Below, piece after piece: positions 1 to 8,294 of a stretch of DNA of 9,817 nt (the first letter of the stretch is position 1; each line of letters begins with the position of its first letter). Location: NCBI GenBank assembly GCA_002391105.1, contig DGRT01000066.1, positions 1 to 9,817 on the forward strand, given 5' to 3'. The position numbers were made by a program, and so were the translations under genes. Below the pieces are notes generated by a model. It was not told where the DNA came from and did no database searches. It saw nothing but the letters and a program-made list of their open reading frames with translations. The stretch comes from Lachnospiraceae bacterium UBA4381 (GTDB taxonomy: Bacteria > Bacillota > Clostridia > Lachnospirales > Lachnospiraceae).

Positions 1-2
1 AT

Positions 3-3000
3 GATGATTTCTGGCTTTATGTTGATGATGTACTGGTGCTGGATATAGGTGGTATCCATGATGCTCTTAGCGGCTCTGTTAATTTTAAAACAGGGGATGT
101 ATATGTTAAGAAGAACAAAACGAATCTTAGACAGATATTTTATGATAATCTGCCAGAAAACATAAGAGATGAGTTTATATCCGCAAATTTTAAGGATGGA
201 TTAAATACCTTTAAGGATTACTCGAATCACACTATGAAGATATTCTATATGGAAAGAGGCGCCGGCGCTTCGAATCTGCATATGAGATTTAATCTTAGTG
301 AGGTAAAAGAAGGACAGGTATTGCTTAGTAAGAAGATCCGTGCAGAGGGCATGGATAAAGATGCGAAGCTTGATTTTAATTACAAGCTCGTTGACTTTCC
401 GTTTCAGATTGAGTATAGATCTAAGGATGATCCACAGGGTGTTTATCAAACGCTTAAAAATACCAGAACGGTTGTTGAAGACGGAGTTGAGAATACTATA
501 AGACAGGTCACATATAAGAATAAACCCGGAGTACCGGTGAGATATGTGAAAGAGGGATATACCGTTGGTGGAAAATCCTATGATGATGTATTTCTCCTGT
601 ATGCTGACGATATTGTTAATATTAATTTTCCTGAAAATACCTTTGATTACCGTATAAGAGAATGTGGTGTAAACACAGGAGAAAATGGTGTATATAGTAA
701 AGTTGTATTTAATGAAGCAGAGTTAAATAAAGAACAGGAAACTCAGTCCGGATCAGGACGTTATGACTATGTTACAGATACATCTGAGGTTAAGAATCGT
801 CCGGTAGCAAACTTTGAAAACTATATAGATCCTGAAAATTTCAGAAAGCTTCGTTTTACTAAAGATGTTGTAGATAAAAATGGAAATCCTGTTAATAATG
901 ATACAGGGGTCTTTGATTACCGCCTTTATCTGGGCAGCGAAAATGATAACAGATTAGAGAGAGATAAACATGCTGCCAATACAGTTCCTTACTACGTTCT
1001 TGATGAGAATGGTAATTACTGTGAGTGGGAGGTTGTTATTCCGGAAGGTGAGCCGGAAAAGGCTGAGGGCAGGTTCGTGTCTCTTGGAACTAAAGAGATG
1101 CCTAAGAATAATAATGATGCTGTATTTCATACCTCTCCTAATGGAAAGATATCAAAAATCCCTGCCGGATATACTGTTGAGGTTCCTAACCTTCCTGTTG
1201 GAACCAAGTTCTGGGTGGAGGAAAGAGAGGATGAAGTTCCGCTAGGTTATACACTGCAAAAATACGTTATGGAGCATGGTTCTTATACTCCTGATGCAGA
1301 TGAGATTAACCGTGGAACCATTGTAAGTACAACTATAGAAAATGATGGTACAGCAAAGCTTTATATCACAAACCAGAAGGGATATGGATTTGAAGCGAAT
1401 AAGATATGGAGTGACGATGATTATGTAGAAGCTCATGGTGATATTTATCTGGCTTTATATGTTAAAAAATCGGATGGATCGAATGATTTTGAACTCGTTA
1501 CCGGTACGGTGAAGAAGCTGTCACATCCAAATACCAAAGTAAAATGGTTTATGGAAGAGCTTGCTGACGGTAAGACGCTTGCTGACTATGAGGTCCGTGA
1601 AGTTACACTCACTAATCCGGGAACTGATGATGAGGGAAATATTACATATGAATCCATATCAGAGGTTGAGAATAATAGTATTATCAGTCACATTATACCG
1701 AATGAAGGGGATGATACGGATAAGGAATACAAATACAGAGTTGTCTATAATGAAGATGATCCGGAGACTAATGTTCGTATCGCTGATGTAAGGAATATCA
1801 GAAGTGGTGGTATAGAGATATGTCTGGGAAAATGGAATGGAAACGGTGGCTCAAGAACTATAGTTGAACCAATTGAAAATGGTAAGTTTACTTTAAAATA
1901 TAGAGATGCTGAAGGCGCGGAAACTACAGTTGAAAGCTATACCTCAGATAAATTTGGAATAGTTACTGTTCTGTATGATTTTGAGGAGCGTACCGGATCT
2001 GATGACTCGGGATACTATATTCTCACAGAGGACAGTGCACCGACAGGTTATACAGGCATGTCAGGAGAATTACAATTCTATGTTGATGCAGAAAGAAAGG
2101 TTCATCTGAAGAGAAACTGGAACACTGATAACAGCGATGACGGCTGGGCAAATCATCAGAATATAGGCGGTGATAATGAGGACGTTCTGGCAAGAATCAA
2201 TGTATATAATAAACAGCTTGATTTCAGCGTCATAAAGTATGATGATTCGGAACAGCCGCTTAGTGGTGCAGAATTTTCGCTTTATAAACAAATTGAAGAT
2301 TTGAAAGGTAATAAGAGAAAGGATTATGATCCTCTTAGTGGCTTTGAAAGCCTTATAACTGGCGCAGATGGAAAGATACCTAAGATTGATGGTACGCTTT
2401 CAGCCGGGACCTATTATCTGACAGAGAATAATGCTCCTCAGGGATTTATCAGATTATCAGGTGATATAATATTTACCGTCACTGAATCAGGTGAGATCAC
2501 TCTTGATAATAAAATAAAGGGTGCCAGCCTTGTATCTGAAAGCGCTTCCGGTTCTTCTGTTGATCCTTCTGTAAATAAGTATATTCTCAAGATTGCAAAT
2601 CAACCTTCACCTCAGGATAATTTACTGGTTATAAAGAAGGTTGTGAGCGGTAACATGGGAAGTAAGAAGAAACAGTTTAACTTCACTGTGAAATTTACAA
2701 AGCCGGATGATTCTGATGTTACTGAATATACCTGGTATAAGAATAGTAAGATACAGAATAATAAGCTTAAGAGTGGTGGTGAATTTAAACTCAGTCATGG
2801 TGACTCTGTGGTAATATATGTTCCTCCCGGAACAGGAGTAACTATCACAGAAACGGCTGTTTTAGACTACAGTACAACATATAAGCTGGGAGATGGTGAT
2901 GCAGTAGAAGGCAATGTGGCAAATGTTACAGTTGATAACAATACTATGGTTACATTTACTAATGAGCGTAATGCGCTGGTACCAACCGGTATATGGCAGG

Positions 3001-3077
3001 GAGTAACCGGTCTGATGATTCTGGGAATCCTGTGCCTGCTGGGTGTCATATATTTTTCCAGAAAGAGAAGCAGGTAA
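3..3077 (+). CDS. Cell-wall-anchored multidomain adhesin (fibro-slime plus Cna-B/SpaA-like isopeptide domains), 5' truncated
   Basis: This is the C-terminal part (1024 residues) of a large surface adhesin. The frame stays open to the left edge and the in-frame GTG at 36 lies inside a domain, so it is not the start. Numbering residues from base 3: residues 1-100 end a fibro-slime/PA14-like domain (DDFWLYVDD, LDIGGIH, then FYMERGAGASN near 80). Five beta-sandwich domains follow, each with the Lys/Glu/Asn set expected for an intramolecular isopeptide bond: K287/E406/N457, K467/E533/N598, K610/E676/N736, K745/E808/N866 and K878/E950/N987. The second resembles Cna-B, the third and fourth SpaA prealbumin folds (LTENNAPQGF), and the fifth the Spy0128/DUF7601 pilin type. 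The C-terminus is a sorting signal: VPTG (993-996), a hydrophobic helix to about 1018, then SRKRSR. By family knowledge it is covalently fixed to peptidoglycan or pili by a sortase, which is not in the window. The ligand is unknown; bond assignments are inferred from motifs. Confidence 0.9.
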   Translation, partial: DDFWLYVDDVLVLDIGGIHDALSGSVNFKTGDVYVKKNKTNLRQIFYDNLPENIRDEFISANFKDGLNTFKDYSNHTMKIFYMERGAGASNLHMRFNLSEVKEGQVLLSKKIRAEGMDKDAKLDFNYKLVDFPFQIEYRSKDDPQGVYQTLKNTRTVVEDGVENTIRQVTYKNKPGVPVRYVKEGYTVGGKSYDDVFLLYADDIVNINFPENTFDYRIRECGVNTGENGVYSKVVFNEAELNKEQETQSGSGRYDYVTDTSEVKNRPVANFENYIDPENFRKLRFTKDVVDKNGNPVNNDTGVFDYRLYLGSENDNRLERDKHAANTVPYYVLDENGNYCEWEVVIPEGEPEKAEGRFVSLGTKEMPKNNNDAVFHTSPNGKISKIPAGYTVEVPNLPVGTKFWVEEREDEVPLGYTLQKYVMEHGSYTPDADEINRGTIVSTTIENDGTAKLYITNQKGYGFEANKIWSDDDYVEAHGDIYLALYVKKSDGSNDFELVTGTVKKLSHPNTKVKWFMEELADGKTLADYEVREVTLTNPGTDDEGNITYESISEVENNSIISHIIPNEGDDTDKEYKYRVVYNEDDPETNVRIADVRNIRSGGIEICLGKWNGNGGSRTIVEPIENGKFTLKYRDAEGAETTVESYTSDKFGIVTVLYDFEERTGSDDSGYYILTEDSAPTGYTGMSGELQFYVDAERKVHLKRNWNTDNSDDGWANHQNIGGDNEDVLARINVYNKQLDFSVIKYDDSEQPLSGAEFSLYKQIEDLKGNKRKDYDPLSGFESLITGADGKIPKIDGTLSAGTYYLTENNAPQGFIRLSGDIIFTVTESGEITLDNKIKGASLVSESASGSSVDPSVNKYILKIANQPSPQDNLLVIKKVVSGNMGSKKKQFNFTVKFTKPDDSDVTEYTWYKNSKIQNNKLKSGGEFKLSHGDSVVIYVPPGTGVTITETAVLDYSTTYKLGDGDAVEGNVANVTVDNNTMVTFTNERNALVPTGIWQGVTGLMILGILCLLGVIYFSRKRSR

Positions 3078-3083
3078 TTTATA

Positions 3084-3117
3084 TCTGACTCACGAAGCTT
3101 TTCGTGGGTCAGATTTT
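3084..3117 (+). terminator. Intrinsic terminator of the adhesin gene
   Basis: A 13-bp inverted repeat (TCTGACTCACGAA and its partner, one G-T wobble) with a GCTT loop is followed directly by TTTT. It begins 7 bases after the adhesin stop codon, so it most likely ends that transcript. Confidence 0.85.
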
Positions 3118-3198
3118 GAGCCGGTTGCTCCTGTTGCAGCTAATGGAAATGCTGCAAATGCTGCCAATGCCGAAGTGGCTGAAGGAGTCAGAAAATAG
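3118..3198 (+). pseudogene. Probable gene remnant: Ala/Asn-rich C-terminal tail without a start
   Basis: A 26-codon frame ending in TAG encodes an Ala/Asn/Val-rich tail (EPVAPVAANGNAANAANAEV, then AEGVRK). It includes a 9-bp imperfect tandem repeat, AATGCTGCA. The codons look protein-like (many GCN, AAT, GTT). The frame is open back to a GTG at 3043 inside the adhesin gene, but that GTG has no clear ribosome site and the frame would run through the terminator hairpin. The reading I prefer is the 3' end of a gene whose body was deleted. The second terminator just downstream would then have been its own. The gene family cannot be told from so short a piece, and chance openness is not excluded. 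Confidence 0.35.
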
Positions 3199-3227
3199 TT
3201 GAACTATATTCTTGAATTATATTATTT

Positions 3228-3274
3228 ATTAGAGTAAACTAATGTGGTTGATTAGTTTACTCTAATTTGTTTTT
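3228..3274 (+). terminator. Strong intrinsic terminator before the M16C peptidase gene
   Basis: A perfect inverted repeat of 15-16 bp (TTAGAGTAAACTAAT with its complement) has a 7-base loop, GTGGTTG, and is followed by TTTGTTTTT. It would stop anything transcribed from the left and isolates the peptidase gene, which must have its own promoter in the 55 bases that follow. I could not identify that promoter convincingly. Confidence 0.88.
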
Positions 3275-3329
3275 GTAACGATTAAGGCTCATTAAAAGTA
3301 ATAAAAATTGAAAGGAAATCCGGTGGTAT

Positions 3330-6317
3330 ATGAAAGATTTTAAGGATATTATGGGAAGAAATGAAGAACAGATAAGAATGGCATTAAATGAACTGGGGAC
3401 ATATGATATTGTCCGGGTAAATGATCTTCCGGAGCAGAACGGTATAGGAGTGGTTCTCAGTCATAAGAAGACCAGAGCCAGATTCTCGGTTGTATTAAAT
3501 GATGATACCAATAAGGTTTTTGCCATAGGCTTCAGAACTCCTCCGACTAATTCCAGAGGAATACAGCATATAGTAGAGCATACAGTTCTTTGCGGCTCTG
3601 ATAAGTATCCTGCAAAGGATCCCTTTGTGGAGCTGGCAAAGGGTTCACTCAATACATTTTTAAATGCCATGACCTATAGTGACAAGACAGTTTATCCTAT
3701 AGCGAGCTGTAATGACAAGGATTTCCGTAATCTTACAGATGTATATCTTGATGCTGTATTTAATCCCAATATTTATAAGAGAGAAGAGATATTTAAGCAG
3801 GAGGGCTGGCATTATGAGCTGGAATCTCCTGACAGTGAGCTTAAAATAAACGGCGTGGTTTATAATGAAATGAGAGGTGTATATTCTTCACCTGATAATG
3901 TTCTTGCGAATGTGATAAATCAGAAAATGTATCCGGATACTCCTTACAGTGTTGATTCGGGTGGAGATCCTGATATTATTCCTGAACTTACCAGAGAGGA
4001 ATATCTTGATTATCACAGGAATTATTATCATCCTTCCAACAGCTATATATATCTTTATGGAAATCTTGATATAGTGGAACAGCTCTCATATATTGATGAG
4101 AACTATCTAAGTAACTATGACTATCTCTATGTACCATCTGAGCTTCCTCTGCAGAAAGCATTTGATGAGCCGGTCAGCTATACAACGGGATATTCCATAA
4201 CAAAGGACGAAGAGGAGGATGCCAGATCTATTCTCAGCTATAATGCTGTTGTGGGAGAAGCGACAGATGTTATTCTGGTAACAGCCTTTAATGTTATCCA
4301 GTATATACTGATAGATGCTCCGGGGGCTCCGCTTAAGAAGGCGCTTGTGGACTCGGGTATATGCTCGGATGTTGAAGCTCAGTTTGACAACACTATGCGT
4401 CAGCCTCTGTTTACTATTCTTGCCAGAGATGCCGAAGCGTCTGATGCTGACAGATTCTATAGCATAATAGAGGAAAATCTTAGAAAATATGTTGAAGAAG
4501 GTCTGGATAAAGAGGCGATAGAAGCAACTCTGAATACTTTTGAATTTAAGAATAAGGAAGGCCTTTCCGGACGTTATCCAAAGGGACTTACTCTTGGACT
4601 ATCTGATTTTGGCGGATGGCTCTATGATGATTCGCTTGCTCAGGATTCCTTTACCATGCAGCCTGTATTTGATTATCTGAGACGTGCGATTACGGATGGT
4701 GCGGAAGAATCAGATGGCGTAAAATGCGGATATTTTGAGGAGCTTATCCGGAAATATCTTCTGGATAATAAGCATAAGTCTCTTATTGTCGCGCGTCCTG
4801 TGGTTGATATGAATCTGGAGAAGGATAAGGCTCTCCGTGATAAGCTTGAGGCTTATAAGGCATCTTTATCAGATGAAGAGATAGCTGCTCTGGTACAGGA
4901 GACAGCGCATCTTAAGGCGTATCAGTCTGAACCTTCAACACCTGAAGAGCTTGCCACTATACCGCTTCTCAGTCTGGAGGATATAGATAAGAAGGTCAGA
5001 AAGCTTTATAACAGGGAAACAGAGGTTGCAGGTACCAAGGTGGTGGCTCACGATATATTTACAAATGGTATAACCTATGCGGAGTTTTACTTTGACATAA
5101 GTGACTTTTCTCTAAAGGATCTCAGCAATGTACAGATACTGACAGAGCTGCTGAAGTATGTTGATACTGATAATTATACTTATAATGAACTGTCCAAGAA
5201 GATTGATCTTCTGACAGGAGGTATCTTCTTTAATCTTGGCTGTTATGACAGGATCGGCGATGATATATATGTATATCTGGATGCACGTATCAAAACCTTT
5301 GAGGACAAATTCTTTGATGGTATAGGTCTGATGAAGGATATAATTTCAACCTCCCATATCAGAGACAGGAAGAGGCTGAAGGAGATTATCTCTGAGATCA
5401 GAGCGTCCGGTAAGATGGGTCTGGTAGAAAGCGGGCATGTTACTGCCAGAGGCAGGGCTCTTTCCTATATTGAAGAAAGCTCCAGAATCATGGACTCTAT
5501 GGAGGGGATTGATTTCTATAGATATATAGAGTATCTGGACAAGAACTTCGATGATGTATATGAAGAGCTGGCAGATGAGCTTGAAAGACTTTACAGGAAG
5601 ATATTCCGTAAGGATGCCCTGATCGTTTCCTATACCTCTGATAAGCTGGAATCGATGCTTGAAGAATCCCTGAAGAGTCTCTCTGAGGTGCTGAGTGATG
5701 AGAAGATGGGAGAAGACAGAATAAATGTTCCTCTTGAAGTAAAAAATGAGGGGCTTAAGACTTCCTCTAAGGTTCAGTATGTTGCCAAGGTGGCTGATTT
5801 CAAGGCTGCAGGTCTGGAGTATGACGGTGCACTTAACGTCCTCAAAACCATTCTTTCCTATGATTATCTGTGGATAAACGTTAGAGTAAAGGGTGGAGCT
5901 TATGGATGTATGTGTGACTTCAGCAGATTCGGTCATGAATCCTTTGTTTCTTACAGAGATCCGAATCTTGAGGAAACCTATGATATATTCAGGTCGGCGG
6001 CTGAATATGTGGAAAGCTTTGACTGCTCAGACAGAGATATGGTCAAGTATATCATCGGCACCATATCTAATACTGATGTTCCTCTTCCTCCTTATTTGCT
6101 TGGTTCAGTATCCTTCGGCTCATACATCACTAATACTACAGAGGAAGACAGACAAAAATCCAGAGACAGAGTGCTGTCTGCCAATCAGGAAACCATAAGA
6201 AGTCTGGTTCCTTATCTCAAAGTTCTTGCAGATACGGATATTATCTGTACTGTTGGCGGAGAGGAGAAGCTGGGGGCGGCTGCCGGACTTTTCAAGTCGG
6301 TAGATAAGCTGATATAG
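3330..6317 (+). CDS. M16C zinc metallopeptidase (PreP/falcilysin-like insulinase family)
   Basis: This 995-residue protein is predicted to degrade short unstructured peptides inside a closed clamshell chamber. It has the inverted zinc motif H80-I-V-E83-H84 in HIVEHTVLCGS. The distal metal-ligand glutamate is E180 in VVYNEMRGVYSS, a signature shared with PreP and falcilysin. KGSLNTFLNAMTYSDKT (104-120) and the QEGWHYE segment (157-163) also match the M16C subfamily. In the C-terminal half, R852 and Y858 (RVKGGAYG) correspond to the substrate-binding Arg/Tyr pair of M16 enzymes. The length is normal for PreP-type single-chain proteins, with an M16C-associated domain expected in the middle. No signal peptide is visible, so it is probably cytoplasmic. 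The start at 3330 has AAAGGA about 13 bases upstream; an ATG at 3351 with a closer AAGGA is an alternative that would remove 7 residues. era follows after 67 bases. Its physiological substrates in Firmicutes are unknown. Confidence 0.93.
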   Translation: MKDFKDIMGRNEEQIRMALNELGTYDIVRVNDLPEQNGIGVVLSHKKTRARFSVVLNDDTNKVFAIGFRTPPTNSRGIQHIVEHTVLCGSDKYPAKDPFVELAKGSLNTFLNAMTYSDKTVYPIASCNDKDFRNLTDVYLDAVFNPNIYKREEIFKQEGWHYELESPDSELKINGVVYNEMRGVYSSPDNVLANVINQKMYPDTPYSVDSGGDPDIIPELTREEYLDYHRNYYHPSNSYIYLYGNLDIVEQLSYIDENYLSNYDYLYVPSELPLQKAFDEPVSYTTGYSITKDEEEDARSILSYNAVVGEATDVILVTAFNVIQYILIDAPGAPLKKALVDSGICSDVEAQFDNTMRQPLFTILARDAEASDADRFYSIIEENLRKYVEEGLDKEAIEATLNTFEFKNKEGLSGRYPKGLTLGLSDFGGWLYDDSLAQDSFTMQPVFDYLRRAITDGAEESDGVKCGYFEELIRKYLLDNKHKSLIVARPVVDMNLEKDKALRDKLEAYKASLSDEEIAALVQETAHLKAYQSEPSTPEELATIPLLSLEDIDKKVRKLYNRETEVAGTKVVAHDIFTNGITYAEFYFDISDFSLKDLSNVQILTELLKYVDTDNYTYNELSKKIDLLTGGIFFNLGCYDRIGDDIYVYLDARIKTFEDKFFDGIGLMKDIISTSHIRDRKRLKEIISEIRASGKMGLVESGHVTARGRALSYIEESSRIMDSMEGIDFYRYIEYLDKNFDDVYEELADELERLYRKIFRKDALIVSYTSDKLESMLEESLKSLSEVLSDEKMGEDRINVPLEVKNEGLKTSSKVQYVAKVADFKAAGLEYDGALNVLKTILSYDYLWINVRVKGGAYGCMCDFSRFGHESFVSYRDPNLEETYDIFRSAAEYVESFDCSDRDMVKYIIGTISNTDVPLPPYLLGSVSFGSYITNTTEEDRQKSRDRVLSANQETIRSLVPYLKVLADTDIICTVGGEEKLGAAAGLFKSVDKLI

Positions 6318-6384
6318 TCATCATAGCTGCTCATTATGCGATGACTGAAACAGATAGATAATAAATCAGAAATGGAATTGTTTA

Positions 6385-7332
6385 ATGGAAGATAGATCAT
6401 TTAAGTCCGGTTTCGTTGCCATACTTGGCCGTCCAAATGTCGGAAAATCAACTATAATGAATCATCTTATAGGGATGAAGATAGCGGCAGTCAGTAAGCG
6501 GGCGCAGACAACAAGAAAAAGAATACAGACTGTATATACAGAGGAAAGAGGTCAGATAGTATTTCTGGATACCCCCGGTATTAACAAGGCAGAAACCAAG
6601 CTTGGTGAATACATGCTGGATGCTGCTGTTGATACTCTTAAAACAGCCGATATGATACTTTGGATCATAGAGCCGTCGGATTATATAGGAACCGGTGAGA
6701 GATATGTTGCAGAGCTTATAGGTAAGGCTGTGGAGGGAGTTGAAAGTCTTCCGGTTATACTTGTTGTGAATAAAGCAGATACTGCTGAAGAGGAAAAGAT
6801 ACAAAGTACATTTGACAAATATAATTCATATATGAAGGAGTCGGAAGGAACTGTATTTGATACGATGCTTGCTGTGTCTGCGACAAAAGGTACAGGGCTT
6901 GATAATTTAAAGGATGAGATATTCTCACGTCTTCCGGAAGGACCGATGTATTTTGATGAAGATACAGTCACTGACGAAACTGAAAGGGAGATAGTAGAGG
7001 AGTTTATAAGGGAGAAGTGCCTTAGAAATCTGGATAAGGAGATTCCTCATGGTATAGCGGTGGTTGTGGATAAAATGCATACCAGAAGCGGCAGAAATGG
7101 TGATAATGTAGTTGATATAGAGGCTACTATAATCTGCGAAAGAGAAAGTCATAAGGGTATCATTATCGGCAAAAACGGTTCCATGCTGAAACGTATTGGA
7201 ACAGATGCAAGACATGAGATAGAGGATATGCTTCAGGAAAAGGTTAACCTGAGACTTTGGGTCAAGGTTCGTCCGGGATGGAGGGATAAGAAGAATTATC
7301 TCTCGGAATACGGATATAAGAAAAAGGTTTAA
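6385..7332 (+). CDS. era: GTPase Era (16S rRNA-binding, 30S ribosome assembly)
   Basis: Era binds the 3' end of 16S rRNA and acts as a GTP-dependent checkpoint in maturation of the small ribosomal subunit, working in the cytoplasm or at the inner membrane face. All G motifs are visible in 315 residues: G1 GRPNVGKS (15-22), the switch I threonine region QTTRKRIQT (41-49), G3 DTPGI (62-66), G4 NKAD (129-132) and G5 SATKG (165-169). The C-terminal KH domain is intact, with its GKNG loop at 262-265 in GIIIGKNGSMLKRIG and the usual lysine-rich end. The length is typical. The start at 6385 has only a weak ribosome site (GGAA, about 7 bases upstream); no better in-frame ATG is present. recO begins 5 bases after its stop codon, so the two are almost certainly one transcript. 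Confidence 0.98.
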   Translation: MEDRSFKSGFVAILGRPNVGKSTIMNHLIGMKIAAVSKRAQTTRKRIQTVYTEERGQIVFLDTPGINKAETKLGEYMLDAAVDTLKTADMILWIIEPSDYIGTGERYVAELIGKAVEGVESLPVILVVNKADTAEEEKIQSTFDKYNSYMKESEGTVFDTMLAVSATKGTGLDNLKDEIFSRLPEGPMYFDEDTVTDETEREIVEEFIREKCLRNLDKEIPHGIAVVVDKMHTRSGRNGDNVVDIEATIICERESHKGIIIGKNGSMLKRIGTDARHEIEDMLQEKVNLRLWVKVRPGWRDKKNYLSEYGYKKKV

Positions 7333-7337
7333 TTAAT

Positions 7338-8081
7338 ATGTTGGATAGTACAGTTGTTCAGGGTATCGTTCTGGATACCTCTCTTATAAAAGAATATGAT
7401 AAACGGCTGGTTATCCTAACTGTTGAGCTGGGCAGGATAACTGTATTTGCCAATGGTGCCAGAAGGAAGAACTCCCCCCTTACTGCCATAAGCCAGAAGT
7501 TTGTGATGGGAAGCTTTACGGTGAGACCCAGCGGGAGAGAAGCTTATTCTCTGATAGGTGCAGAGATACAGGAATCCTTTATTGAGCTTTCCTATGATAT
7601 AGAGAAGCTTGCGTATGCTTCGTATTTTTGTGAGCTTATGGGACATTTTACCAGAGAGGGTATAGGTGCTACGGATGAGCTTAATCTTCTGTTCGTTACC
7701 TTCAGGACTATACTTTCGGACAGAATCAGCCTGGGGCTTATAAAAAGTATATTTGAATGTAAGCTGCTGGATATAGAAGGAATGGGGCTTCAGATGTATG
7801 AATGTGTCAAAACTGGCGCAAAGGACGGACTTCATCATATAAGTCTTGAAGAGGGCGGTCTTGTTGCTGATGATGTTCTTGGCTCTGCAAAGTCTCCGGT
7901 ATATATTTCAGATGAAGCGATTTATACTATCAGATATATACTGAGCAGAGGCATCTCGTCTGTTTATTCCTTTGATGTAAAGCCTGAAATCTCAGCGGAG
8001 CTTTCTGAGCTTATGGATAAATATATACTTCTTAATACAGATAGACATTTTAAATCCCTGGATATATTGGCGCCACTATAG
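7338..8081 (+). CDS. recO: DNA repair protein RecO
   Basis: RecO loads RecA onto SSB-coated single-stranded DNA with RecR in the RecFOR gap-repair pathway. The 247-residue product has the N-terminal OB-fold pattern (QGIVLDTSLIKEYDKRLVIL, then LGRITVFANGARRKNSPL, 36-53) and the helical C-terminal domain. Size and position directly after era are normal. The ribosome site AAAAAGG lies inside the 3' end of era, 10 bases before the ATG, which fits translation from an era-recO message. One oddity: most Firmicutes RecO proteins carry a four-cysteine zinc site of the form CxxC...CxxC. Here only C156 survives (ECVKTG), and the second pair is replaced by GGLVADDV. The zinc site is therefore probably lost, as in E. 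coli RecO, without implying loss of function. Confidence 0.95.
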   Translation: MLDSTVVQGIVLDTSLIKEYDKRLVILTVELGRITVFANGARRKNSPLTAISQKFVMGSFTVRPSGREAYSLIGAEIQESFIELSYDIEKLAYASYFCELMGHFTREGIGATDELNLLFVTFRTILSDRISLGLIKSIFECKLLDIEGMGLQMYECVKTGAKDGLHHISLEEGGLVADDVLGSAKSPVYISDEAIYTIRYILSRGISSVYSFDVKPEISAELSELMDKYILLNTDRHFKSLDILAPL

Positions 8082-8144
8082 AATTGGATGTAAAACCCAC
8101 TATAAAAGCTGGTTCATACACCGCTATAGAAGCTGATGAAACAA
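8073..8144 (+). repeat. Three imperfect 24-bp direct repeats
   Basis: Three head-to-tail units start at 8073, 8097 and 8121. Each begins with CCACTATA or CCGCTATA. Units 2 and 3 also share AAGCTG at the same offset. By my count units 1 and 2 agree at about 14 of 24 positions and units 2 and 3 at about 16. The first unit overlaps the recO stop codon. The function is unknown: decayed coding repeats or a protein-binding array are both possible. Confidence 0.5.
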
Positions 8145-8148
8145 ATGC

Positions 8149-8177
8149 TTTTATTTGGGAAGGTTTTGTGATACAAT
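8149..8177 (+). promoter_or_regulatory. Possible promoter with extended -10 upstream of the lipoprotein gene
   Basis: TACAAT (8172-8177) is preceded by TG at 8169-8170, an extended -10 of the TGnTATAAT type. A poor -35 candidate, TTTTAT, lies 17 bases upstream. It would start a transcript near 8184, leaving a leader of about 110 bases before the lipoprotein gene. The -35 match is weak, so this is a candidate only. The rest of the 8082-8294 spacer shows no clear terminator after recO, so read-through from era-recO is also possible. Confidence 0.3.
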
Positions 8178-8294
8178 CTTTTACCGTTGGTTATACAGTT
8201 GCTTGTAGGCTGGTGGCGTATATGATATATCAGTCGAAAGGATAACTGTTCAATACATGATTAAAAATGACAAGTGAAGGAATGATAATTGATT

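Larger units (their letters stand above)
8054..8245 (+). pseudogene. Startless open frame downstream of recO, possible gene remnant
   Basis: A frame different from recO stays open for 63 codons from just after a stop at 8051 to TAA at 8243. It has no ATG until 8222, close to its end, and no ribosome site. Its first part would encode an eight-residue pattern repeated three times (ATIELDVK, PTIKAGSY, TAIEADET), matching the 24-bp DNA repeat. The in-frame repeat length makes a coding ancestor plausible. I do not recognise the sequence, and an AT-rich stretch of this size can stay open by chance. It overlaps the last 28 bases of recO. Confidence 0.25.

Noticed and set aside
36..38. GTG as the start of the adhesin gene
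   Set aside because: The frame is open to the left edge, and the residues before the GTG (DDFWLYVDD) are part of the fibro-slime motif, so the GTG is an internal valine codon.
3043..3198. A complete small gene starting at GTG 3043
   Set aside because: There is no clear ribosome site, it overlaps the adhesin's membrane anchor coding region, and it would read through the terminator hairpin; a remnant of the last 26 codons is more likely.
5346..5936. 196-codon open frame on the minus strand inside the M16C gene
   Set aside because: It lies wholly opposite a well-conserved peptidase coding region and its translation resembles no protein I know; it is an antisense shadow.
6316..6346. Hairpin AGTCATC/GATGACT after the peptidase stop as a terminator
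   Set aside because: The stem is only 7 bp with a long loop and no T-run follows; read-through into era is likely.
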